DNA from: Bernardetiaceae bacterium
GTDB taxonomy: Bacteria > Bacteroidota > Bacteroidia > Cytophagales > Bernardetiaceae
NCBI GenBank assembly: GCA_020832465.1
Contig: JAFIER010000039.1
Span: forward strand, 1 to 64,000
Length of the DNA: 64,000 bases
Direction: 5' to 3'
Position 1 is the first letter of the stretch. Each line of letters starts with the position of its first letter. The notes beneath the pieces were generated by a model. That model saw nothing but the letters and a program-made list of their open reading frames with translations, did not search any database and was not told the origin of the DNA. Of the stretch, positions 8,663 to 18,496 are shown piece after piece. Made by a program: the position numbers and the translations under genes.

Positions 8663-9607
8663 TTAACTCAAGGATTTGAGTAATCTTTGGGCAAAATAAC
8701 TATCATTTTCATTTTTATTTTTTTGCGTTTGATTGAGTCTTGCCACTTCCCGTATTCTTTTTTTAGGATCTTGCTCCTGCAAAGCAGTGATTAGCTCTCT
8801 ATAAAGCCTGTCGTTATCTATTTGTGTTAGAAACTCAAAATCGCCTGTTTTAATTCTATCTCTGCCCATTTCTTCACAAATTTCTAAATTTTCAGTAGGC
8901 AAATCTGCTTCTAAAGAAAGCCTATTATAGGCATCAAAAGCAATAATTCGGGCGAAATTCTCCGTAAGCCACAAATAAAAAGTCTGCTGATTATCAGTTA
9001 TAAGTTCATTAGGCAACTTGCGTATGACAGAAATCCCTAATAAGGCTAATGTAACGTGATTTTCGGCGTGCGTATAGAGATAGTTACGCAAAAAAGGATT
9101 TGTAGCCTCAGCATAACGTCCCGCCGGCATAACAAAGGGATTCCAGTAGGTATCAATAAAAATATGCGTAATATAGCTCTCTATGTAGTTGATAATATCA
9201 GGCTCAAGTGCCTTACTTAAGTGTGCCGGACGTACAAGTGTATCGCTTATTTCTAATTCTCTCGAGCTTGGTTCACCTGTATAAAGAAAGATTTCCCATA
9301 ATAACACACTCTCTTTGATACTGAAATAAATGACAAAAAAGTTTTCTTTTTTCCAAGGATTCAATGACAATATAGATTGGTTATTAGGGCTATAACAAAT
9401 AGCCATTAAATTAGGAGCTATGAAACGGTAGAGCGAAAGTTGCTTATAATCTGTTAGCCAGTTGGCTAAATCGTGTAAAAATACATCGAGCTCAAAATCG
9501 CTTGGTAAACCAAAACATTTAGCCTGCTTTTGCAGATAAGCCATCAAGTTTTCATATTTTTCCACTTCAGAATCGCTCAACTTCTTATTGGATATAATAT
9601 TCTTCAT
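8663..9607 (-). CDS. Hypothetical protein, 314 residues
   Basis: Not recognised. No signal peptide or membrane segment. The N-terminus is hydrophilic and charged, the middle (residues 60-200) mixed alpha/beta with many aromatics (NPWKKENFFVIYFSIKES), and the C-terminus basic and Asn/Lys-rich. FDAYNRLSLEADLPTENLE around residue 225 is a possible helical segment. Coding quality is good: one long frame, typical codon use and a plausible ATG start. It lies alone between an acyltransferase and dtd, with repeat family C right after its stop. Confidence 0.7.
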   Translation of the reverse strand: MKNIISNKKLSDSEVEKYENLMAYLQKQAKCFGLPSDFELDVFLHDLANWLTDYKQLSLYRFIAPNLMAICYSPNNQSILSLNPWKKENFFVIYFSIKESVLLWEIFLYTGEPSSRELEISDTLVRPAHLSKALEPDIINYIESYITHIFIDTYWNPFVMPAGRYAEATNPFLRNYLYTHAENHVTLALLGISVIRKLPNELITDNQQTFYLWLTENFARIIAFDAYNRLSLEADLPTENLEICEEMGRDRIKTGDFEFLTQIDNDRLYRELITALQEQDPKKRIREVARLNQTQKNKNENDSYFAQRLLKSLS

Positions 9608-9683
9608 AATAGCAAATTATCTGTATGTGGGGTAAGTAGTTGTAGAAAAAATAACTGGATTTCTGACCTCTTATTGTACATTT

Positions 9684-10145
9684 TTATCTTAGATATTTTT
9701 CGGTATCTATGATTATCGTAACAGGACCTTCGTTTTGTAGGCTTACTTGCATCATTGCACCAAATTCTCCCGTTTGTATAGGTTTTTCTATGATTTTATT
9801 AAGTGCAATTTTCATATTTTCATAGAGTTTTTGGGCATACTGGGGCTTTGCTGCTTGCATAAAAGAGGGTCTATTGCCTTTTTTTGTATTGGCATGAAGC
9901 GTAAACTGACTGACGAGCATAATTTCACCATTTATATCTTTGAGGCTTCTGTTCATTTTATTTTGCTCGTCTTCAAAAATTCTAAGATTTACAATTTTTG
10001 GGGCAAGCCAATCGATATCTTTTTGTGTATCAGTATGCGTAATGCCAAGCAAAACGAGTAGTCCATCTGCAATTTCAGATTGAATAGGTGGTGTAGCTTC
10101 TATAGAAACTTTTGCACGGCTTACTTTCTGAATAAGTGCTATCAT
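9684..10145 (-). CDS. dtd: D-aminoacyl-tRNA deacylase
   Basis: A 153-residue Dtd, which hydrolyses D-amino acids mischarged on tRNA (for example D-Tyr-tRNA). MIALIQKVSRAKVSIE opens the family. LVSQFTLHANTKKGNRPSF near residue 79 holds the catalytic SQFT with Thr, and GEFGAMMQVSLQNEGPVTIIID near 128 holds the second conserved Gly-Pro-type motif (here NEGPVT). Length is standard. It stands 76 bases from the next gene on the same strand. Confidence 0.95.
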   Translation of the reverse strand: MIALIQKVSRAKVSIEATPPIQSEIADGLLVLLGITHTDTQKDIDWLAPKIVNLRIFEDEQNKMNRSLKDINGEIMLVSQFTLHANTKKGNRPSFMQAAKPQYAQKLYENMKIALNKIIEKPIQTGEFGAMMQVSLQNEGPVTIIIDTEKYLR

Positions 10146-10187
10146 AATAAAACATTAAGACTAAATTATTTCAAGTTAGTAGCGATT

Positions 10188-10220
10188 AGAAATAACATTT
10201 TTGGTAGCAATGTCATTTCT
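10188..10220. repeat. Isolated AAATAACATTT-type palindrome
   Basis: AGAAATAACA and TGTCATTTCT form imperfect arms around a TTTTTGGTAGCAA loop. This is a solitary copy of the repeat-core hairpin between dtd and aroE, without recognisable family B or C ends. Confidence 0.5.
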
Positions 10221-10288
10221 AACCTCTAAGACTTCATATCAAAAGATTAATTGCTTTATGTAAATAAGCAAGGGTGTATATCTTGTTG

Positions 10289-11062
10289 CTATACTTGTTC
10301 GTTCCAAATCTGCCAAGAGCGTTCTGCTTGCAACTCGAGCATTTCACGTCCATTTTTGATTTGCGCCCCTTGATTTTCTCCTTTTGTGAGAAAAAGTGTT
10401 TTTTCGGGGTTATACACAAGATCGTATAAAAAGTGCATGGATTTGAGCCTATGATAAGGTATAGAAGGTGCAGCCTCTATCTGTGGATAAGTACCTAATG
10501 GCGTAGTATTGATAATCAAATTATAAGAGTTGATATCGAGGTACTGCAATTTGGCATAGGATAGGCACTTTTGCGAAAGAAACGTTTTAGGACTTCTCGA
10601 GACAACGTGAAAAGTAGCCTCATGTGCTTTCAATACAGCAGCAACGGCTCTTGCGGCGCCGCCTGTGCCTAAAAGCAAGGCGTGGTAGTTTTCTATGGGT
10701 TCATCAAGTGCATTTTTGAGCGATTGCTCAAAGCCCCAATAGTCTGAGTTGTGCCCTATGCTTCTGCCCTCTTTATCCCTAACTATGACATTGACTGCAC
10801 CAACTTTTTTAGCGGTTTCGGCAAGCTCATCGAGGTGAGGCATGATTTTTTCTTTATAGGGAATCGTAACATTTAAACCCTTAATATCAGGATTTTCGTC
10901 CCAAAAATTGCGAAAATTATCGAGGTTTTTCCATTCAAAAAGTTCATAGCTATGCGCTACTAAATTTTCTTTTTCAAACTTTTCGCTAAAGTATTGCTTA
11001 GAAAAGGAATGAGTAAGCGGGTAGCCTATCAAACCAAATCTTTGTTTAGAATTTGAAGTCAT
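10289..11062 (-). CDS. aroE: Shikimate dehydrogenase
   Basis: A 257-residue NADP-dependent enzyme reducing 3-dehydroshikimate in the aromatic amino acid pathway. FGLIGYPLTHSFSKQYF (SxS shikimate-binding) is at the N-terminus. GLNVTIPYKEKIMPHLDEL near residue 60 carries the catalytic Lys, NVIVRDKEGRSIGHNSDYWGF binds the substrate, and LLLGTGGAARAV near residue 130 is the nucleotide loop. Length is normal. It starts 6 bases after the stop of the CAP-domain gene and is probably co-transcribed with it. Confidence 0.95.
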   Translation of the reverse strand: MTSNSKQRFGLIGYPLTHSFSKQYFSEKFEKENLVAHSYELFEWKNLDNFRNFWDENPDIKGLNVTIPYKEKIMPHLDELAETAKKVGAVNVIVRDKEGRSIGHNSDYWGFEQSLKNALDEPIENYHALLLGTGGAARAVAAVLKAHEATFHVVSRSPKTFLSQKCLSYAKLQYLDINSYNLIINTTPLGTYPQIEAAPSIPYHRLKSMHFLYDLVYNPEKTLFLTKGENQGAQIKNGREMLELQAERSWQIWNEQV

Positions 11063-11068
11063 TTATTT

Positions 11069-12142
11069 TTATTCAGAAATCATTAAAAGTGACCAATATT
11101 TGCCTAAAGTGGCTGCTCCTACTTTTTTGATGCGAGGGTCTCGCATACGCATGCATTGTGGTGGTACTCGTTTCCAACCATTAAATGCCTCTTCTATGGT
11201 TTCAAACCTATAGGAGATATTTTCGTGTGCTATATTAGGCTTTAGCTTTCGCTTTTCTAATCTTTTAAAATGCCCTTTGCCATCTGTATCAGAAGTCATT
11301 GCATCTTTTTCTTTCAATACCATAACAAGCGATTTACTCGCCATGGCAACATCTTCAGACCATTCTATCGGTGGCGCAGGCGGAAAATAACGACCGCCAC
11401 AGTAACACTCCTCAGCCCTAAATTCGTTGAGCAACTCCACAAATTTACGTGCAAACTCTGCATCAGCACCTAACTCAGGGTCTATGTCCAATACATCTTC
11501 TGTAGGCGACTCTTCAACCTCGGCAATCTCACTATTTGGAATAATGCCCGCATTGCTGGCAGGCACACGATTTGTCTCTTCAAACTGCTCAATAATCTGA
11601 CGCATATCGCCTACCGTCCCTAAGTCATCGCTTTCAAATGTTTTAAGTCGGATATTAAAACAGTTAAAATGATTCTCGTCGCGCTCCTTACCCCTGCCTT
11701 CAATCAAATCAGCGTGCGTAACAATAGCGGGAAGTGTGGCAAAATGTACCTCACAAGTAAAAACATCTCCACGTGTTGAACTATAGGTCTCCGATGTATT
11801 GCTATTGAGTGTAGGCTTTAGCATATTCCCATTTTTACGAATATTTTTGATTTCTATCAAATCAAAAACCTGTGAAGGATTGTCTTTATTTTTTAAAAGC
11901 CAAGCAAACTCAGCACCAGGTCCATAAAAACTTGCCGTACCGCTCAAATATTCTGCTACAAAACGAAAGAAAAATATAGTACGCGAGTCAGTGTATTCAA
12001 TCTTATCTAAAATATAATTATCCTTCCATTTGCGATAATCCGGTCGGTAATCTGTATATTTAGGTGGATAAGCATCAACGCTTTGAACCAAAAAAAGTAA
12101 GCTCAAGCTCAATATCAAAAAGCAAAAATATTTATTTAGCAT
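11069..12142 (-). CDS. Secreted CAP/SCP-domain protein
   Basis: A 357-residue exported protein. [20 protein letters not shown] is a signal peptide cleaved around VDA. Residues 25-200 form an unrecognised beta-rich domain with Asp/Lys-rich turns. The C-terminal 125 residues look like a CAP (PF00188-type) domain: ELLNEFRAEECYCGGR, IEWSEDVAMASKSLVMVL, a central GKGHF histidine, ENISYRFETIEEAFNGWKR, and CMRMRDPRIKKVGAATLGKYW. CAP proteins are usually extracellular, with varied roles. It is the first gene of an apparent unit with aroE. Confidence 0.8.
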   Translation of the reverse strand: MLNKYFCFLILSLSLLFLVQSVDAYPPKYTDYRPDYRKWKDNYILDKIEYTDSRTIFFFRFVAEYLSGTASFYGPGAEFAWLLKNKDNPSQVFDLIEIKNIRKNGNMLKPTLNSNTSETYSSTRGDVFTCEVHFATLPAIVTHADLIEGRGKERDENHFNCFNIRLKTFESDDLGTVGDMRQIIEQFEETNRVPASNAGIIPNSEIAEVEESPTEDVLDIDPELGADAEFARKFVELLNEFRAEECYCGGRYFPPAPPIEWSEDVAMASKSLVMVLKEKDAMTSDTDGKGHFKRLEKRKLKPNIAHENISYRFETIEEAFNGWKRVPPQCMRMRDPRIKKVGAATLGKYWSLLMISE

Positions 12143-12634
12143 AGTTCTCTGTATGTTATTAGGTATTAGGATAAATAAGGATTATTCTTCGGATTGTAAT
12201 GCTTGCTTGCATCGAGTTTTATTTGTGCGCTATATGTAGCAGTTGCAAATATTTTACCATAGATAGCTTATGCAAGCCTAAAACGCATTTTATATTACAA
12301 CAAAAAATACACCGATAATCGTTTGATTGGATACCATATTTTTTGCATAAGTAGTTATAAGATACAAAAATAACAAAAAAGATTTAAATTCCAAATCTAT
12401 TTAAAGTTATTTACGACTGACCGTACTGCTGTCATAGAAATAGCTTGCTATAACAGCAAAAAAAGTCTAAAAAAGGGATTTTCAACCCTTTTTTGAATAA
12501 ATCCTAACTCCTATTTCTAAAATGCAGAATAGTCTGAAAATCTTTACTAAATTTGTCTAAAAATTAGGATAATGAATAGATTTCTGTATTTTTGGCACAA
12601 TGGTACAAGTAAGCTTTAAAACTCAAAAACGGTT
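12143..12634. other. Gene-free stretch with two hairpins
   Basis: No open frame worth calling. GCTGTCATAG/CTATAACAGC at 12428-12457 and AAAAAAGGG/CCCTTTTTT at 12469-12494 form hairpins about 150 bases upstream of the restriction gene. The second resembles a terminator in either direction. The remainder is AT-rich and must hold promoters for the divergent genes. Confidence 0.5.
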
Positions 12635-15600
12635 ATGGCATTATTTCAAAAAAGTATAATTCAACGATTCACAAAAAAACAAAGTACTGAAAAGCTCGAG
12701 GAGGCGTATGAGCGTTTTAAAGAAAATTTTATGACCGAAGAGCGGCAGCAGAATATCCTTAAAGCCAAAGAACAGCAATATCAAGAAGGCTTTTTGAAGG
12801 ATTTGTTTGTTGATGTATTAGGTTATACGCTTTTTCCACAAACGCCACACAACCTCATCACAGAGCTCAAGAACCCCAATGATGCGCGAAGAGTAGATGG
12901 CGCAGTCATACGTGAGGAGCAGGCATTAGCCGTGATTGAACTCAAAGATACACGCACGAAGGTACTCAAAATGGTCGAGCCGCAGGCTTTTGGCTACAAA
13001 TATCAGCACCCCAACTGCCGCTATGTCATCACCTCCAATTTTCAAGAACTTTGGTTTTATGTAGATAATGCCTACGAACATATCGAGTTTGATTTGTTTG
13101 ATATGAGCCTCGAACGCTTCGCACTTTTTTATACCATCTTGCATGCCGATAATCTGCTCGCCGATGTGCCTGTGGAAATGAAAAAAGAATCTATCGTGCG
13201 TGAAGAAGAGCTTACCCTCGAGTTTTATAATGATTATCAAGGGTTTAAGGATATGTTGTATCTCAACATTGCACAGTATAACCTGCAATACGATAAACTC
13301 ATGCTTTTTGAAAAAACGCAGAGAATCATCGACCGCATTATTTTCATGTGTTTTGCATCAGACAAAAACCTACTCCCACCCAACCTTATCCCGACCGTTA
13401 TCGAGGAGTGGAAAAGAAGGCTCGAAGAAGGCGAAATTACAACCCTTTACACAGCATTTAAACGCCATTTTAGACTTATCAATCGGGGCTTTAAAAGTCG
13501 CAAATACGATATTTATGGCTACAATGGCGGTCTTTTTGCCCAAGACGAAGTTTTAGAAAACCTCAAAATTAGCGATGAGGTATTGGAAAATAACTGCCTT
13601 TGGCTCACGAAATACGACTTTGATACTGAAATTGACATCAACGTACTCGGTCATATTTTTGAGCATAGTTTGAGCGATTTGGAGCAGAAAAAGCAGGAAT
13701 TGCTCGAAGATTTGGAAGCTATTAAAGCGGGAAACCAGCCCAAAAATGCTGGTAAACGCAAAGAAGACGGCATTTTTTATACGCCCATTTACGTTACCCA
13801 ATATATGGTCGATGAAACCGTCGGAAAGCTTTGCCAAGCACAAAAAGAGGCATTGCAAATCGAAATCAAAGACATTGACTGGGACGATGAAGACCAAAAA
13901 CAAACGCTACTCGAGCGCATACAAGCCTACGAAAAGTGGATTGCCAAACTCTACGTCCTCGACCCCGCTTGCGGTTCAGGGGCATTCTTAAACCAAGTCT
14001 TGAGCTTTTTTACTTACGAGTACGACTGGATTGATAGCATCAAAATGGGCATTGACCCCGAGACTTTTGGTAGAAAAGAATGGAAAACCAAAATCGAACT
14101 CGGCAATATTTTCGAAGCCCCACAGCCGCGCCTCGAAAAGCCTAAAGACGAAAAACCTACCGTACATAAAGTGTTGGAAAACAATGTTTTTGGCGTGGAT
14201 TTGAATATGGAAAGCGTCTCTATTACCAAACTTTCGCTTTGGCTCAAGACTGCCCAGATGCGCCAGAAACTCAATAATCTTTCCGATAACATCAAAATCG
14301 GCAACTCCCTCGTCGATGACACCGAGATAGAACCTCGTGCTTTTGATTGGAAGGCTGAGTTTCCTCAAGTTTTTACAAGCGAAAATTCAGGATTTTCCGT
14401 TGTGATTGGAAATCCGCCGTATGTGAGACAGGAGCGATTGGCAGAAAAGATGAAAGTTTACTTCAAAGACCGCTATCCTAATGTATATAGCGGTGTGGCG
14501 GATTTGTATGTGTATTTTTATGCGCGGGGCTTAGAACTCCTACTCGCAGATGGAATTTTGGGTTATATCACACCGAACAAATGGTTCAAAACAAAATACG
14601 GTTTCAAACTTCGCCAGTTGCTCAAGCCGTATGAAATTTTGCACGTCGTAGATTTTTTTGAGCTTCCTGTATTCGAAGATGCCGCTACCGAACCTCAAAT
14701 TATCACACTTTACAACCGTAAAAGTAATAAAGACTTTGAGTACTATCCCGTAACCAAAGAATTGATTGCTATCGAGGGCATCGAGAAGTTTGCTAAATAT
14801 TTGGAGGAGAAGTATATCATTGATAAATCCCTTTTGCAAGATAGCGAGTGGATTCTTACCGATAGGCAGCAACAACTTATTTTGCACAAAATACAGAGTG
14901 AAAAAACGCTGAGCAGCGATGTGCTCAAAATTGTATCTTTAAAAGAGTACACTAATGATAGCATACATTATGGAGTTAAGACAGGCTTAAATAAGGCTTT
15001 TATCATTGACCGCAAAACAAGAGAAGAGCTCATTCGCAAAGACGCGCGGAGTGCCGAACTTATCAAGCCCTATCTTCACGGTATAGACATCAAAAAATGG
15101 CATATCGAGAATGCTAAGGAGTATTTTCTTATTTTCACAAGGCGAGGTACAGATATAGAGCGTTATCCCGTTATAAAAAAATATCTCCTCCAATTTCGTG
15201 AAGATTTAGAACCCAAGGAAAACCGTTATCAAACGAATGGTCGCAAACCTGGTAGTTATAATTGGTTTGAGTTGCAGGATACAATCAGTTACTACGAAAG
15301 ATTCGAGCAGCCCAAACTTATGTATATACACACGGCTCTGAATCATTATTTTTACTACGATACAGAGGGCTATTATACGAATAATTCGGGTTATATTATT
15401 GCACAAGCAGATTGGTTTTTGTGTGCTTTTCTGAACTCTAAATTATTTGAGTTTTTTAAACGGTTAAAATTTGTAGCCTACGGCGACCCACACCGTAAAG
15501 GTCGTAATAAGTTAGATTACAACAAGATGATACAAGTGCCCGTGCCTGTATTGAAAGAAGGTAAAAAAGCTTATTTTGAAGAGAAAATCAAGGCATTGCA

Positions 15601-15925
15601 AACATGGTCATCGAGCTGGATAAAAGCTAAGAGTACATTTTTGAAAGTAGTATTGGCAGAATTTGATATAGAAAAACCAAGTCGCAAGCTCAAGAATTGG
15701 TATAAATTAGATTGGGCGAAGTTCCAAAAAGAGTTAGAAAAAAAACAGGTTCGTTTTCGTGTCAAACAAAAACTCGAGTGGGTAGAAGATTTTGAGAGCG
15801 AAAAGCAGAAATTACGAGACCTGGAGAAAGCAATTCATGAAACCGAGCAAGAAGTCGACTATGCTATCTACGCACTCTACCAACTCACCCCCGCAGAAAT
15901 TGCCATTGTAGAGGCGCAGGCTTAG
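12635..15925 (+). CDS. Type IIG (Eco57I-like) restriction-modification fusion protein
   Basis: A 1096-residue single-chain restriction enzyme and N6-adenine methyltransferase. A PD-(D/E)XK-type nuclease lies at the N-terminus: RRVDGAVI near residue 88, then LAVIELKDTR near 101, a D...ExK pattern. A helical linker follows. SAM motif I is LDPACGSGAFLNQVL near 442, and catalytic motif IV is VIGNPPYVRQ near 590. The last 350 residues would be the target-recognition domain, ending LTPAEIAIVEAQA. Size and domain order match Eco57I-type enzymes. It is followed 32 bases later by a stand-alone methyltransferase sharing near-identical DNA blocks. Confidence 0.88.
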   Translation: MALFQKSIIQRFTKKQSTEKLEEAYERFKENFMTEERQQNILKAKEQQYQEGFLKDLFVDVLGYTLFPQTPHNLITELKNPNDARRVDGAVIREEQALAVIELKDTRTKVLKMVEPQAFGYKYQHPNCRYVITSNFQELWFYVDNAYEHIEFDLFDMSLERFALFYTILHADNLLADVPVEMKKESIVREEELTLEFYNDYQGFKDMLYLNIAQYNLQYDKLMLFEKTQRIIDRIIFMCFASDKNLLPPNLIPTVIEEWKRRLEEGEITTLYTAFKRHFRLINRGFKSRKYDIYGYNGGLFAQDEVLENLKISDEVLENNCLWLTKYDFDTEIDINVLGHIFEHSLSDLEQKKQELLEDLEAIKAGNQPKNAGKRKEDGIFYTPIYVTQYMVDETVGKLCQAQKEALQIEIKDIDWDDEDQKQTLLERIQAYEKWIAKLYVLDPACGSGAFLNQVLSFFTYEYDWIDSIKMGIDPETFGRKEWKTKIELGNIFEAPQPRLEKPKDEKPTVHKVLENNVFGVDLNMESVSITKLSLWLKTAQMRQKLNNLSDNIKIGNSLVDDTEIEPRAFDWKAEFPQVFTSENSGFSVVIGNPPYVRQERLAEKMKVYFKDRYPNVYSGVADLYVYFYARGLELLLADGILGYITPNKWFKTKYGFKLRQLLKPYEILHVVDFFELPVFEDAATEPQIITLYNRKSNKDFEYYPVTKELIAIEGIEKFAKYLEEKYIIDKSLLQDSEWILTDRQQQLILHKIQSEKTLSSDVLKIVSLKEYTNDSIHYGVKTGLNKAFIIDRKTREELIRKDARSAELIKPYLHGIDIKKWHIENAKEYFLIFTRRGTDIERYPVIKKYLLQFREDLEPKENRYQTNGRKPGSYNWFELQDTISYYERFEQPKLMYIHTALNHYFYYDTEGYYTNNSGYIIAQADWFLCAFLNSKLFEFFKRLKFVAYGDPHRKGRNKLDYNKMIQVPVPVLKEGKKAYFEEKIKALQTWSSSWIKAKSTFLKVVLAEFDIEKPSRKLKNWYKLDWAKFQKELEKKQVRFRVKQKLEWVEDFESEKQKLRDLEKAIHETEQEVDYAIYALYQLTPAEIAIVEAQA

Positions 15926-15957
15926 GCAGTTTTTGAGGTAAAATAAAAAGATAGCTT

Positions 15958-17868
15958 ATGGAAATAAAAAAACAATATCCAAGTAGCTTAGAAGCAAGTA
16001 AGCGTAAAGAAGAGGGTGTGTTTTATAGTACCGAAGAGGTGGCGAGTTTTATGGCAAAGGTAACGATAGATTTATTGCTGGCGAACTCGTCAGAGCGATT
16101 TCGCACTTTGCAAAATATACGTATTTTAGATGCCTGCTGTGGCGACGGTGTATTTTTATTGGCTTGTTTTGATTATCTAAAAAAACTTTACAATACAAAT
16201 TATCCAACCTTTCAAAATGCAGCTCATTATATTGTTTTGCATAATCTTTTTGGTGTAGATTTAGATGCTGATGCGGTAGAATTGTGTAGAGAAAATTTAT
16301 ATAAAAAAAGCGGTTTGTTTTCCGATAACATCAAAATCGGTAACTCCCTTGTCGATGACCCCGAGATAGACCCTCGTGCTTTTGATTGGAAGGCTGAGTT
16401 TCCTCAAGTTTTTACAAGCGAAAATTCAGGTTTTTCCGTTGTGATTGGAAATCCGCCGTATGTGAGTGCCAATAATATGAATTTTGCTATGCGTCAGTAT
16501 TTTAACAAATCAGAGACTTACAAACTTTTACAAGGTAAGTGGGATTTGTTCATACCTTTTTTTGAGCGAGGTTTTAATATGCTGCTGCCTGAAGGAGTGC
16601 TCTCTTTTATTGTGCCTTATGGCATGCTCAATCAATCTTTTGCTACACCCCTACGGGAGTATATTCTAAAAAATCATTCGCTTCGTGCGATTACAGATTT
16701 GCATAAAGTCAAGGTTTTTACTGATGCCACCGTACCGACGTGTATCCCTGTGGTTTTCAAAAAACAGAATATGTTTCAAAATGTCGAGATTAAGCATCAC
16801 CGTAAAAATGAAAAAAACGAAGATGAGTTTTTTGTAAGTCATCAAATTGCGATAAAAAAATATTGGCAGACAGAAAACTTTATGTTTCGCACCGAAAAGC
16901 TCGATGATAGCTTCGATGTACTACAAAAAATTAAACATTGCGGTACACAGCTCGGCGAATTATTTTACGTCTCTACGGGCGCTGAAATTCACGGCAAGGA
17001 ACAGCGAATTGAAGGTAAATTGATTAGTGGACATAGCAAGTTTGATATACTAAAAACCGAAAGAGAAGAGGGGCATAAACCCTATATTGAAGGTTCGGCA
17101 ATCCCAAAATCGAGAATTACTGGACCTTACTGTTATCCTGAAATTGAGCATTATCTTGACTACGACAGCAATTTTTCACGCATGCGCTCACCCAAGTTTA
17201 AGGAGCTATTTGATAGTCCTAAAGTTATTGTACGCGGTAATTCGGGCTTAATAGGTCTTTTAGCTACTTATGATAATGAAGGTTTATATACTTCTCATGG
17301 TGCAATCTTAATCATATCAAAAGCGGATTTGCCTGTCAGACACAAACAATATAAGACGAAGGGACGTAAAGATTTGAAGTTTCTCTTGAGTCTTTTGAAT
17401 AGTCGTTTAATGCAGTTTTACTATAAAAACACTTATGGTGGATTTATAGTAGTTTATCCAAGCTACGTAAAAGCCCTCCCCATTCCACTTGATATATCAG
17501 CGGAGATTATCGAGGAACTTTCGTCGCGGGTAGAAATATTATTAGCCTCTCATAAAAGTTTGGCAGTATTGAATCGTCAATTTTTGCAGGTTTTGCGTTC
17601 GCAGTTTGGTTTGACAAAAGCTTCTCGCAAATTGGAGCACTGGTATGAATTAGAATGGGCTGATTTTACTAATGAGATGAAGAAGGCTAAAAGTCCTATT
17701 TCTGCAAAAAAAGAGTTTGAGTGGGTCAGTATTTTTGAAGAAAAGCGCACCGAAGCACAAAATTATTTGAAAAAAACAGCCTATTTAAAAGGTGAAATTG
17801 ACCAAATAGTTTATCAAATCTACCAACTCACCCCCGCAGAAATTGCCATTGTAGAGGCGCAGGCTTAG
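15958..17868 (+). CDS. Companion N6-adenine DNA methyltransferase (Eco57I-like)
   Basis: A 636-residue methyltransferase without nuclease domain. Motif I is ILDACCGDGVFLLAC near residue 55, a variant of the DPACGSGAF seen in its neighbour. Motif IV is VIGNPPYVSAN near 162. The C-terminal half is a recognition domain different from that of the upstream protein, apart from the last 16 residues. It probably protects host DNA at the same target, as in Eco57I, where a separate methylase accompanies the fusion enzyme. Residues 121-166 and the C-terminus are near-identical to the upstream gene at DNA level, suggesting gene conversion. Confidence 0.85.
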   Translation: MEIKKQYPSSLEASKRKEEGVFYSTEEVASFMAKVTIDLLLANSSERFRTLQNIRILDACCGDGVFLLACFDYLKKLYNTNYPTFQNAAHYIVLHNLFGVDLDADAVELCRENLYKKSGLFSDNIKIGNSLVDDPEIDPRAFDWKAEFPQVFTSENSGFSVVIGNPPYVSANNMNFAMRQYFNKSETYKLLQGKWDLFIPFFERGFNMLLPEGVLSFIVPYGMLNQSFATPLREYILKNHSLRAITDLHKVKVFTDATVPTCIPVVFKKQNMFQNVEIKHHRKNEKNEDEFFVSHQIAIKKYWQTENFMFRTEKLDDSFDVLQKIKHCGTQLGELFYVSTGAEIHGKEQRIEGKLISGHSKFDILKTEREEGHKPYIEGSAIPKSRITGPYCYPEIEHYLDYDSNFSRMRSPKFKELFDSPKVIVRGNSGLIGLLATYDNEGLYTSHGAILIISKADLPVRHKQYKTKGRKDLKFLLSLLNSRLMQFYYKNTYGGFIVVYPSYVKALPIPLDISAEIIEELSSRVEILLASHKSLAVLNRQFLQVLRSQFGLTKASRKLEHWYELEWADFTNEMKKAKSPISAKKEFEWVSIFEEKRTEAQNYLKKTAYLKGEIDQIVYQIYQLTPAEIAIVEAQA

Positions 17869-17951
17869 GCAGTTACAATTTGTTTTTCAAAGGTTACTTC
17901 TTTTCCATTATTGGTTATATCAAATAGATTTACTACATTTGCAATCGCAAG

Positions 17952-18050
17952 GGGTATAAGACGGCGTTGCTAAATGTGCCCAGAAATAACATTTCTCGAA
18001 ATGTTATTTCTGAAATTATCTAAGTCGTTTTACCAACTTGACGTACACCC
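17952..18050. mobile_element. MITE-like repeat family C, copy with AAATAACATTTCT core (99 bp)
   Basis: Left end GGGTATAAGACGGCGTTGCT and right end (reverse complement) GGGTGTACGTCAAGTTGGTA are inverted. The core is AGAAATAACATTTC/GAAATGTTATTTCT. Flanks ATCGCAAG and ATCGGAGG agree at 6 of 8 positions, a possibly decayed 8-bp target duplication. It lies about 80 bases after the methyltransferase stop. Confidence 0.75.
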
Positions 18051-18329
18051 ATCGGAGGTATAGCAGTTTAAATTTTAGTATAAGTGCTGTTAAATTAAGA
18101 TATTTTTTGATTGATTTTAGAAGTTTTTTATAACAAAACTCCTTTTTTTTAATTATCAAAATTTAGCGGTATTTCTGCTTAGTGGTGGTTTTGTATTTGA
18201 TACTAATCCAAGTTATACCTAAGTGCAACACTACGTATAGGTTTTACGTTTTGTGGATAGGATAAAGTAGTAGTGGTTATATAATTTTTTTATTTAGACT
18301 TATCATTAACCAATTTTTATGTACTTTAT

Positions 18330-18429
18330 CATACTACTATACATTTTTGTTTGCATAGCGTGGGGTTTGCAAACCCTACGCAATGCTCAAAGAAATGTTA
18401 TTTTTGGAGGGAAAATGTCTAGTAGTATG
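18330..18429. mobile_element. MITE-like repeat family B, copy 2 (about 100 bp)
   Basis: Ends CATACTACTATACATT and AATGTCTAGTAGTATG are inverted repeats around GCATAGCGTGGGGTTTGC and a partly deleted AAATGTTATTT core. ACTTTAT directly precedes the left end and recurs two bases after the right end, a candidate 7-bp duplication. It lies 67 bases upstream of the plsC-like start. The 280 bases between this and the family C copy show nothing recognisable. Confidence 0.72.
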
Positions 18430-18496
18430 GCACTTTATATCTAATTGCTAGCCGTTTATTTTTTTACCTTTACTATGTATTGATTAACCTTCAGTT

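Noticed and set aside
12635-17868. BREX or larger phage-defence island
   Set aside because: Only the two Eco57I-like genes are present; no PglZ, BrxC, ATPase or nuclease partners flank them.
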